Of a DNA stretch of 60,000 nt, positions 32,947 to 43,555 are shown one piece after another (the stretch's first letter is position 1; every line of letters begins with the position of its first letter). Location of the stretch: assembly GCA_903813345.2 (NCBI GenBank), contig CAIIXF020000001.1, positions 15,831,915 through 15,891,914 on the forward strand, given 5' to 3'. The stretch comes from Owenia fusiformis. Its lineage: Eukaryota; Annelida; Polychaeta; Sabellida; Oweniidae. The position numbers and the translations under genes are program-made. The notes under the pieces are model-generated. The model did no database searches. It had not been told where the DNA came from and saw nothing but the letters and a program-made list of their open reading frames with translations.

Positions 32947-35900
32947 TTATTCTGATGTCTCTGTGAATGTCACATCATAATAATGGTCATCCAGATCCCA
33001 TTGGTCGTCTTTCTCGTCAATGTCGATGATGAACGTTGTCTCACTGGGATAATGTGTTAGAATATTGTCGTCCATCCTCACCAGTATACTGCAACAAAAA
33101 CCATATCATATGTTACATTTGTTCTCCAGAGATTGTAACAAAACCTATATCACATGTTTATTTCTGATTTATATTTACACGCCTAACCATCGCGTAAGCA
33201 GGCGTCACCGTACAGCGTCAAAAATACAGTAGTACAGTTTTCTGTACGGTGACGAAAATTACCTGAGTTGAAGCAAAAACTATAATGAGGGTTTTAAAAA
33301 GATTAATAAGATGAAAATAAATACGATTTCGGGTGTAATAAAAACAGCATTCTGTTAGGAATGGTTTTAACTTTCTAATTATGATAAAAGTTTTTCGAGC
33401 ACTGCTCGGATTTTTTCTGACTGGATTGGCCCACATAATCGACTCGAGAGAAAAATGGTGTTTTTTCACTTTTCGTTTGGTTATTATTTTCCCTGTCGTC
33501 TGAGAGTATGGATTATTTTTATGAGAATATGTATTTGTTATCTACACATTTTAGAACAGATGAATATTCGGCAAATAATCATTCAGTGTATTTATTTAAA
33601 AAAGATCAGAACTGTACGGTGACGCATCAGCTGTACGGTGACGCTTCCTTAGATTTTATGAAGTGCTCTAAGCTTACTGTTCGAACAAGAGGTAAAGAAG
33701 CGTCAGATCTACATGTACATTATCACTGGTAAGTATCAAGCGAAGGTTACAGCCGTCACCTTCGCATTTAAGATGGTGGACAGGAAGTATTAATTTCGAT
33801 ATTTTTAGTTTTCATGGAATCAACTATTTGAAAGTTGACGTAATACTTTGGTATCATTTGAACTAAACCAGGCTTTTCTCATATGACTAACAAAGATAGC
33901 CTACACAGCCATCTTTACCCCATGCGAGATATTGCATCTTTCATCCTAAAAAGTCACACGTGCAAGATGAGATTTACTTGTGACATCCTTTGTTTTAAAA
34001 CATCAATAACATAGCAACAAGAGAGTTTTTGGTTTTATGATCTTTACCGTATCATACATTTCCAGTAACCTTCCATTAAGCTGTGGAAGATATCGTTGAA
34101 CTGTAGCGCCCATGTACTATATATGAACAAATGATCATACTCCAGAGTTTCCATTTCATACAATCTTAGTCTCATTTAGTTCATCAAAGCATAGCGTCAC
34201 CGTACAGCTGGTGCGTCACCGTACAAATTTGATCTTTTTTAAATATACATAATGAATGGTTGTTTTCTGAATCTTCGCCCGTTCTAAAATGTGTAAGTAA
34301 CAAATACATATTCTCATAAAAATAATCCATACTCTCAGACGGTAGGGAAAATAATAACCAAACAAAATGTGAAAAAACAACCTTTTTTCACTCTGGTCGA
34401 TTATGTGGGCCGATTCACTCAGAAAAAACCCGAACAGTGCTCGTAAAACGTTTATCATAATCAGAAAGTTAAAACTATTTCTAAGAGAATGCTGTTTTTA
34501 TTTCATATGAAATCGTATTAGTTTTCATCAAACTAATTTTTTTAAACCCTTGTCATAGTTTTTGCTTCAAAGCAGCTAATTTGCGTTACCGTACAGAAAA
34601 CTGTACTCCGCTATTTTTTGACGCTGTACGGTGACGCCTGCTTACGCGATGGTAAGGCGTGATTTAGCTAGAAATTCAAGAATGAGATTAACTGCAGTCA
34701 ACAGGGAAGATTCTTTGGGGTGTTGCTTAGAAAAAAGAACCACTTACCCTTTTTTACCCTTTTTATATATGTTTCTTAGTTTGTGTGTAGGAATGTTATA
34801 CTTTTCTTCTATCTGAAAGTGCACATTAGAATTTTTGTTAGGTTGTGATCAGAATGTTTATCAGGGATTGAAACTCGTAGAGTATTTTTGTTCAAGGAGC
34901 AGGTAGGTGGTTCTATTTGGTAGTCTGTGAACCTTTTGTAACTTGTTTTCTCACCTGTTAATACACTCATGACGTTGGTGGAACATTCCATTAATATAAA
35001 TTGACAGTCACCCATCTAGTCTTTCTAGAATGTGGAGTAATTTAAAGAATATTGTGATTTTGGACCAAATTGTGGCTAACCCACTTTAAAAAACAGAGTT
35101 TTGGTCTCGGTTTGATGTACTTGGAGCGTGATGGGCGTAATAGCCCAAATCTAGAAGCACTCACAAACGTTTCAATAGACAACATAATAAAACTACACCT
35201 ATCTATTTTGTATATTTCCCGTGTACTCCACGAAAATACTCTACACGTGCCCACCCCCGAATATTGGGACCTTGATTTTACACCATGTCACGTTATTAAA
35301 ATAAGTCAATTAGAATGATAATATTATAATTCTAGGCTCTAAAATACGATTAATGAATAGGAATGAAAAAAATAAAAGTGCACCCACCGCCTGTGACAGA
35401 TGCACAACTGTAGGACTGTGCAATAATAGTGCAGTGAAGACTTTCTCATGCTCGTCCCTGACGTACAGCAGTACTGGAACAAGATACATAAGAACTCAAG
35501 TCATTTAAAGAAACGGCATTGACTCCCCACCAAATTTTATTTTAAGGTGCCATGGAAATTAACAGGAAATGACAAAAATTTTAAAAAATTGATATCATTC
35601 TTAGAAAAAAGAAAAAAAATGAATTGAAAATCGATCTATTTTCTTTTTTACTACAGCCATTATTTTTCCGACAATTTTTTAAAATTTCAAAGATCGTATC
35701 ATTTAAAGCAATATATTGGACACATTTTCTGAAAAATTCAAAAGATTCTGTTCATTGACCTTTCCTGAGCACCTACTTTTAACTATTTTTCAGTCACATT
35801 TTCAGAGGGCTGAAAATGTTATTTCATCATGTTTATGGTCATTTTGACCATTTCCATTGTGTTCCCGGTCATGTAAATGATATGTGGAAGTAGTTTAACT

Positions 35901-38900
35901 GACTGGAGGTCCAAACAGAACTTTGTTATCTTGGTTCAAAAATTTCAAAATTCAGCATGTTTTTGTCACTTTTTGTTTTGTTATTTCCTGTTAACTTCCA
36001 TGGCACCTGAGTAGTGAATAGCCGACTGATTCATTACTATTTCAGGGACTGTCTCACTTTAAGAGAAAATAGACTACTATTATTTTCACCGTTGTTATGT
36101 TTTCCTCACCTTTTTGTTGTTCTTCCTTTGGTGTACCTGGGCATGGATGTGCTGGTGTAGTTGATGTTGTACTAGTAGTGGTAGTTATGGCAGATTGTGG
36201 CTCTTGGGGCTTGGACAACTTCACCCTTTTAATTGCAGGTGTTGTGTCGGTAAACTCAGTACTGGTTGAGTCTGCTTTCTCGCTGTTTACTACTTGTGAG
36301 ACGGGGCGCACCGAGCACTAGAATACAACGGACATCAAATGTACAATCACGTAGGCATATGCGTGGATCGAAGAACATTCATTGACCTACTTAAATGAAT
36401 ATACGAAGCAAATGAATAATAACCACTTATACCACACGTTCTGATACATTATTTAAATAGATAAATATACATGAATACCCTGCGCGCGGAGTCTAGTTAT
36501 AAAAAAACTCTCTTTTTGGAAGCGAAGTCGAACGAATGCAAAGGGTAATACATGAATACATGAGCTAACGAACACGGAACTCGCGATGAAAAATGTGAAA
36601 TGATATAAAGAAACAAAATATCATATATACAAAATATACATTCGTCTATAGCATATATATATATTACCTGGAATGAGAAGCTTTCGTAGTCTACTATAGG
36701 ACGGAACAACAGAGGTTTTTTCTCCAGATTCACCATGGAATAAAACTTTGACCTCTCCTCAGATTCGTGATAGACAATATTGTTGTCGGATTCTTTCTTA
36801 CGTCCTAAAATAGAAATTAACAGCCTCAACAAATATTGTAACAGCTTATTTTTCTTTTTCACTCTTTAGCTTATTGAAAATTGGTTATTTGCTATGAGGT
36901 GTTTGGACTTCACAGTAGAATACCAATTTTAAATTGTTTTCTTATTTCGTTTTGATGTACAAAACTATCATTCACATCATTAAATATGAACATACCTAAT
37001 TCCGGCTGGAATTTACTCTTCTCTTTTCTCCTTTCTTCATCTCGAGTTTTTCTCTCGGCACCCTTGTCACAGAATATCTTCACTTGGCAATATGCTCTGT
37101 GAATTGGTGTCTCAGACTTAAGCTCTTCAAACGTATCTACCTGTACGTGAAGTGGTAAGCCTTTCACGCCCTTCTGATTGCTAAAGTCCGTACTAAGACA
37201 ATTCACCGTGAAACTTATCTGCAATGAAAAATTAATAAAACTAAAGATAGACGTTTATGAAGTGATGGAAGTTGATGTGTTAAAGCCGTGCAATCAGGAG
37301 AGAAAATGAGAAGTAGTTGAACATCATGATCAAGCGAGTGTTTGGTCTGTATTTCAGTTGCACTGAATATGCATGCGCAAGTTCCAATGGGAAAGTACCA
37401 AAAATGATTATAGAAAACAGCAAGAAAAAAGAAAACACCTAAGAGTATTCCAGTTATAAGGAAAATAAACCCAAAGTATCCCAAATCAGAATTCAACATG
37501 GAGTGAAACAGTGTATAATTTTTCCTCCATCGTTCAAGTTCCAATATCTCAATCCGAGACACCAAAGGACATTTCATTCATACTGAAGTTATTGAATTCG
37601 AATAACATTTATTCTTACAAGGGTTTCTCATACCTTGGCTGGTTGCTCCAAAGGGTTCCATCTCACCACGACAGCATTAGAGGCAACATCCTCAGCGCAG
37701 CTAGATATTATACCCGTACTATTTTTTATATCTAAAACAATGAAAAAAGAAATTTCATTCAATCTGATCGGCCTAATCAACCGAATATCAAAAAAAGAAG
37801 TTTCCATGACAAACATTGGTAGTCGAAATCAATCAAAACTTCATATGTTCTAATATGTTCTGAACTAAATGTGACAATGGTGGTACTGACCTATATCTAT
37901 GATTCTTTGTTTATTGCTGTGTTGCCTGCTATGCCAGAAATCCCAAGCTTTCATATCCTGGTTCGGATCCTTGTCTTCTCGGAATAGGAGCATAATGAGT
38001 GACTGCAATGTGTTCAAAAAGAAGGTAATTGATCGAAGTCTTGTGCGATACTATAAGTTATTGAATGATTTGAAGTGCAATGCAGGATATATTCTGCACG
38101 AGAAAATTCGTATTGGAACGAGACTAAGTCGAGTGCAAAATACTGAATATCGAGAGCAGAATATATCCTGTATTGCACTTCGAATCATTCTATACGATTT
38201 TATCGTGTGATCCTCTGTATTGCTACTGAGAATGTCCCCTCCGTACCAATATTTTCTGTATTGCGACGGTGATGATCAATGGGGACAATCTCAGTAGCAA
38301 TACAGATTGGTACAGCACAAGAACTGACCAATCAGAAAGCTTCATTTTACAGATCATACGATAAAATAACATGTTGGCTTATGCGAAGAGCTGTTTGGAC
38401 AGGAATAAATATTGCATCCTAAGAAATTAAAGGAAACTCGATTCAAAGTTTGACAAAAAAGAACCACACATTTCTTAAAACCAGAAAAATCGTATATTTA
38501 ATCCAATTCCAATATAATAACATCTATAGCATGTTACTAAAAATAGCTGCTATGCTAGTCTTTAGAAGTGCTTAAAATCGCATAAAAATGAATGTCAAAT
38601 ACCTTCACTGTATTGCACTTCAAACTTCTTCCTTTATTTTTGTATTCTAGTGTTAAGCCATAGTACTGCCCTGAATAAAACAAAGATAACATTTTTATAC
38701 ATTATAGATTAAACTATCACGTTGACGCTAATAGTTAAAATGAAGTCGCTTCATGCCCATTTTATTTTATGATAAAAGTTTGATATTTTCTTGCAATAAC
38801 ATCTCAGATCTAATACTAAATTAACCACTCGGATTAAATACCACTTATACAGTATTATCAAAGGGACATTATGTTAGAACTTGACAATGACCCACCTTTG

Positions 38901-41900
38901 TTCATATAAGTGATTTTTTCTTCTTCAATGCGTTGCGCCTTTGATATAGGAGATTCTATGTAGCATGTATAGCCGGTGGGATCAGGGTCTCTGTAAACAA
39001 CAAGGGAGACATGAACATCATATACATCATACAAATGATCAAGTGATGATGAGTCAATAGATGATGATGAGTCTATTTTAAGAAGTGAAGTCGAACGAAT
39101 GCAAATGGTACGCTTGTTATCACAAACCTTTTTGGTATGACGAGTGAGGGAGTATACACTGGCTGCGGATTGGCTGCCTGCTGTAGTATCACCGCATTCT
39201 TTCCAGTTGACTGAGATCTTTTACGTTTGGCTGCTTTTTTAGTTGGTTTCTTTTCATTTGGCTTATCATCTTCAGGAGGTTCCTTTACAGCATCAACACC
39301 TAGCGTGTTTACATACACCTTATAAATATACGTACATTTATAATTACTATATATGTGAGGTCTAAGAGAATACGCGGCAACATTGGAAAGATCAGAATGA
39401 CCCGACATAGCAAAATCCAATGTGAATGTTCAATGCTAATGCCATTCATGAGAATATAAGTGTACTTTTACCGTACGACCTGTAACTCCAACAGACAGCA
39501 TACAGAATGATCTGCTGATAATAGTGTCATTTATAGATTGAAGTGATATCACTAAAAGGCGAACTTACCGACACGCTGTTTGGCATATCATTGCACGCTC
39601 CGTTGAGTCCGTTATCGATTAACTTTGGCTGCATATTATCCTGATATTGATTTGGCATCATGTGTTGAACTGGCATTTGTTGAACCATATGATTCTGGTT
39701 ATCATTCATCATTGGCATCATGGGCTGTCTGTGGTCCATTACTCCAACTTGGTACCCACCAGCGTCCATGTAATACCCCTGATGATGCCCAACATTAGGG
39801 CCAAACATTGGGGACGCTGCCATAGGGAAACGTTGACCTTGCATAGTTTGGCCTGGGTATGGTCCACTCCAGTCATTATAAGGCCCCATTATTCTAACTG
39901 GAACTTGTCCACCTTGTTGAAACCAACGCCCCTGCGCATCTGGCTTTGCGGTTAGTGGCGGTGGATTTTGTAAGGGGACAATGCCTTGAGGTGGAATGTG
40001 GAAGCGTTGGGGCATCTGGGTCTGCTGATTCAACAACTGTGTCATGTTTGGTGCAGACTGGCTCGCACTTGCCTGGGTTTTATCTTGTGTATCTTGTTGT
40101 TTACTCTTTCCGGTCTTCTTTTTCTTTGCTTGAGCTTTGGAGCGACATTTTGCAGCAGATTTGTCCAAAACTTCTTTCATAATTTGGCTTATTTCATTAA
40201 TATGAATTTGGTCTTCCGAATTGACGTTTGCATTTGATTGTTTTTTCCTAATTTTTTCATTCAATATTTGAATTATTTTCTTCGTTGAATCTGAAGGTTT
40301 CTTGTCATCGTCGCTCTCTCTGTTGAGCTCATCGGTTACGGAGTTGTTGTTCTCTTCTATAGTGGTATCTACCATATTATCAAGAATCGGTGGAATGTCT
40401 GAGTCGGAATCATCATTAGTAGAAGAATATGATGGGAGCATTGCGAAATCATCATTTTGGAATTCATCCAAAGTTTCATGTTCCTTACTGGGTGTACCGA
40501 TCGTTGTCCGAGTGAATGTTTCTGATGAAGTTGACTGATCAACGAAATCTAGTTGAGGTGGTTCCTGGCTAAATGATGCAGATGCCAGCGTCGCAGTCGG
40601 TTCTACATTATGTCCTTGTTGAGTTGAAGACACCTGATTGGGTACTACTCCTTCTACTATTTGATTGTCACCGGGATAATAAGTGATGTGTTGTGATGGA
40701 TACACGTCGTTTTTCACTGGCGATTTATAATCTTCATTCTGGTGGGTTGAGGTGTGAGTCAGGTTTTTATTACTTCCCGTTGTCTCATGGACGCCGTTGT
40801 GTTGAGACGTTGATAAATCTGATAGCTGTTCTTTTGGCTCCGTGCTAGTTGTCGGGCTCTTTTGAGGACTGTCGGCCAGAGAAAACTAAAAATATACGAG
40901 ATCAGTTAATGTCACGACCTTTCGAATCAAGGCCATTGCTGAAAAAAGCATAGCCTGCCAATGATGAATTATACTTCTATTGATCTACACGATGTTTTAC
41001 TTAACAAAACCCTACTTGGCTTGATTTAAAAATGCTACAAAATTAGAGTGACCATACAATTCGGCATACAAGACTTCAAATTTCGTATCAATTAAATTTA
41101 TTATTTCTGCATAGAATGGCCCACCCTCAAAAAGTTTAATTGAAATTCAGAAGTGTCACATGCACGATATCTATAGAAGCAATTGTAAAACTATAGAGCA
41201 CAAGTGTCAGTAAATGGTCTGGTGATAACACGCGATTGTTCACAGGGCATAGCTGTTCGAACTCTTTTACTTTCCCCTTCAGTCATATTGCGAAAGTATA
41301 CAGCCGAGGAAAAACAGGCATTCAAATATACCCATCAGGTATCATCTTTAAAATAATGTTTCTCTTTTTCGTAATGTTCTTGTGAATCTAATTTTGACTA
41401 CCTGTACGTTTGTCGAAGTGGATTTATTAGAATTGCTGCTTTCGCTATTGGTGAAGTATTCTTCAACATTCGGGGCGTCGCCTGTGTTATAAGCTCCGTC
41501 GGCTCTTTCGTCCTTCCGTCTCCCAACATTCCTACAATATAATAAACCATAAAAATAATCATATTTATATTGTCATCTTCATATCTATAATGGGCAGAGA
41601 TAAATATGGCAAACGGAATAATTAATAGTGTTTATAATTCCAACTTATTTTGTAACGTCAATTGATGTCGAATTAACTCGACACAAAGCGACATCTTCAA
41701 TCAAATTGTTTTGATATAAATGTCGAGATTTTGTTATAAGTAAAGAAACATGCGTTTGTTTACCCAGGATTATTTGGGAAATCTTGGTATTTATCCCTGA
41801 TTTTAATATCACTGCGGTCTATTGCTGGTAAGTTGTGGTACTCATGGAGTAGTGCAAGGGCTGATGCATGCTCGTCCCCGTTGATCGCAGTTGTGGCTGC

Positions 41901-43344
41901 TGTCAGGGGATGTCCAAAGAATGCCTTGAGATCCTGTGGTACCTCCTCTTTTCCACATGGTCGCAGTATTGATTCATGGTCAGATGTCACTTCATTGCTG
42001 AAAAAAGAATTTTCCACAATAGAGATTTGGAAATAAATTCTAAAAAAAAAATTGAGGTATAAATTGGGCATGGCTAATAATATAACTAATAAAAATGTTC
42101 ATCTCAAGTTTTTAAAGACCTAATATTATGTTGATCGTAGTATCAATAAAGATACACCGTGCCCTGAGATAGAATTCGCGAACTGCCGGTTTAACCTACT
42201 TTTCTATGGCAACTCATTTAAATATGAATGGAGTAGTGGCATCTCTTGAAAGCCGATGGTTCTATTCATATTTAAATGATTTTGTCATATGATAGTAGGT
42301 TACTCCGCCAGCCGTCAGCCGGCAGTTAAATCCCCGAATGCTACCTAAGTTTCAGTATCTTTTAAAGAACTAAAATCTGACTATTGTAAAGAGTAACGAA
42401 ATATAGTAGAATTGCGAAAAAATGAAAAACACTAGGCCTATTGAAAGGGTGAACAATGGCTTGATTCAAGATTGAAGTGCCTTTAGTGTAAGGATCGTGT
42501 TTAGGATTAATGTATTGTATTAAGGTGGACAATGCCGGACAACGTTGTATGGTATGCGAATGGAGTGAAACTGTCAAAACATTATTGTACTTATATATCA
42601 CAAAATGTACACAGGTTCATTGCGATCGTGATTCCCTAGTACTGTATAACGCACCATATAATGATAGAAACCGAGGTGCATAAAAATCTCAAAAATAATC
42701 AGTAATGCCTTGGTCACATTTTGCTCCGATTTTCAAAATACAACATATTCAATCGCCCGGGTGCCTTAGTGAAAATCGGAGCAAATGTGACCAAGGCATT
42801 ATTCAAATTAAACGTAACACTTTGGCTGTTCACACATCCCTATGTGTATGTGTACTCCAGATGTATCTATACAATCATCTATCGAGTTTGGCTTACTTAC
42901 AACCGTCCAACGCTCCAGTGACTTCATTTAAAGGCTGGTATAAAAATAGGCCATATTGAACACAGTCACCCATTCATTAATGTTTACTATGTGACTACAT
43001 ATGCTAAGTTTTGATTGATAAAAATAACGAGGGTTTAATGTCTATTCTCTATCACTAATTGTGATTTTCCTTTGATGATTTACTGTCTTTGATTAGATAC
43101 ATGTATCATTAGCATTGCCTTATTGCGTAAGTTTACCTATAATTATTCCGGCCATAAATTGGTCAATCAACACTGCATGAGTCAAAATAAGGGTGTGGCA
43201 AATCTAACTAATTTCTATCAATTAGAAAAGTTTTGATAAAAACTATACTGTTTTACTAAACCAGCATTGATAAAGACCACGTGTCATAACAATAGGAAAC
43301 TGACTGGCCTACCTTTCGCCCCGGGAAGAGCTCTGAGCACTCAT
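32947..43344 (-). CDS. GRHL: Grainyhead-family transcription factor
   Basis: Sixteen coding exons on the minus strand: 43344-43313, 41997-41764, 41531-41402, 40885-39569, 39514-39472, 39299-39128, 38990-38896, 38670-38603, 38002-37891, 37731-37634, 37218-36996, 36804-36668, 36317-36110, 35473-35388, 34812-34748 and 33088-32947. All phases match, giving about 1,053 aa. Exon 2 has the family motif [18 protein letters not shown] 1.3-kb exon encodes an acidic then Gln/Met/Pro-rich activation region. The CP2 DNA-binding domain spans about 643-850 ([59 protein letters not shown]). Dimerisation sequence ends the protein ([35 protein letters not shown]). Grainyhead factors bind AACCGGTT and control epithelial barrier and junction genes. 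The 43-nt exon 5 and the Thr-rich exon 13 are least certain and may be alternatively used. Confidence 0.93.
33178..34661. mobile_element. 1,484-bp foldback DNA transposon with CAC termini and 5-bp target duplication
   Basis: The element lies in the last grainyhead intron. Its ends read CACGCCTAACCATCGCGTAA on the left and, on the complement at the right, CACGCCTTACCATCGCGTAA. It is flanked by ATTTA on both sides (33173-33177 and 34662-34666), a perfect 5-bp duplication. Arms of about 470 bp are inverted copies of each other around a unique core of about 540 bp. There is no transposase frame. Terminal CAC and 5-bp duplications are features of the Transib/RAG class, but other classes remain possible. 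Confidence 0.8.
33203..34636. repeat. Eight copies of CTGTACGGTGACG in the foldback arms
   Basis: Sites are at 33203, 33242, 33612 and 33631 in the left arm and 34195, 34214, 34584 and 34624 in the right arm. They are mirror-placed, as expected from the inverted arms. Two right-arm copies differ by one base. Such repeated sites near transposon ends often bind the transposase. Confidence 0.8.
35545..36008. mobile_element. Short foldback element in a grainyhead intron
   Basis: The left terminus AGGTGCCATGGAAATTAACA and the right terminus TTAACTTCCATGGCACCT are inverted and nearly identical over about 28 bp. The 464-bp interior is AT-rich and non-coding. No clear target duplication is seen. Confidence 0.65.
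38031..38305. mobile_element. Two adjacent foldback elements in a grainyhead intron
   Basis: At 38046-38204, arms sharing TTGAAGTGCAATGCAGGATA with their complement fold around about 60 bp. At 38215-38305, arms CTGTATTGCTACTGAGAATG and its complement fold around about 40 bp. They lie 29 bp or more beyond the exon encoding LLFREDKD. Confidence 0.7.
42180..42328. mobile_element. 150-bp foldback element, CCGGCAGTT termini
   Basis: Left AACTGCCGGTTTAACCTACT and right TAGTAGGTTACTCCG...CCGGCAGTT are inverted. The inner arms share ATTTAAATATGAAT. A broken copy of the right end occurs near 3806. Confidence 0.65.
42702..42801. mobile_element. 100-bp near-perfect foldback element
   Basis: TAATGCCTTGGTCACATTTT continues to GCTCCGATTTTCA and is matched by the complement at the right end (TGAAAATCGGAGC, then GACCAAGGCATTA). 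Arms are about 32 bp with one base difference, and the spacer is about 34 bp. Confidence 0.8.
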
Positions 43345-43365
43345 TATTCCGTCCAAAACCCGTCC

Positions 43366-43555
43366 AACTGGTTCCACCCTCCTAATGTATTGTTGGCATA
43401 AACCGGTCCTCTCAAAACTGGTTGACTCACACAAAGCCGCTCGATAAATAAGACCCCTCGCTATTTCATTTATGTGAATAAGCCGGTTTTAGGTATAAAC
43501 ATTTATTTGAACATACTTAAATGATCAAATAAGAATATAATGCCGTATAACCGGA
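43366..43555 (-). promoter_or_regulatory. Cluster of Grainyhead-type binding sites upstream of grainyhead
   Basis: AACTGGTT at 43366 and 43416 and AACCGGTC at 43401 lie 20-80 bp upstream of the predicted ATG. Looser matches GCCGGTTT (43482) and TAACCGGA (43548) follow. The known Grainyhead consensus is AACCGGTT with tolerance in the centre. Three close matches within 58 bp suggest self-regulation, although the transcription start site is unknown and the sites could lie in the 5-prime UTR. Confidence 0.5.

Noticed and set aside
33178-34661. CRISPR-like array
   Set aside because: The repeated 13-bp motif is mirror-placed by the inverted arms of a DNA element, with no regular spacers and a eukaryotic context.
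34809-35318. Overlapping 60-80-codon frames on both strands in a grainyhead intron
   Set aside because: No family pattern or splice phase supports them; they look like a decayed repeat.
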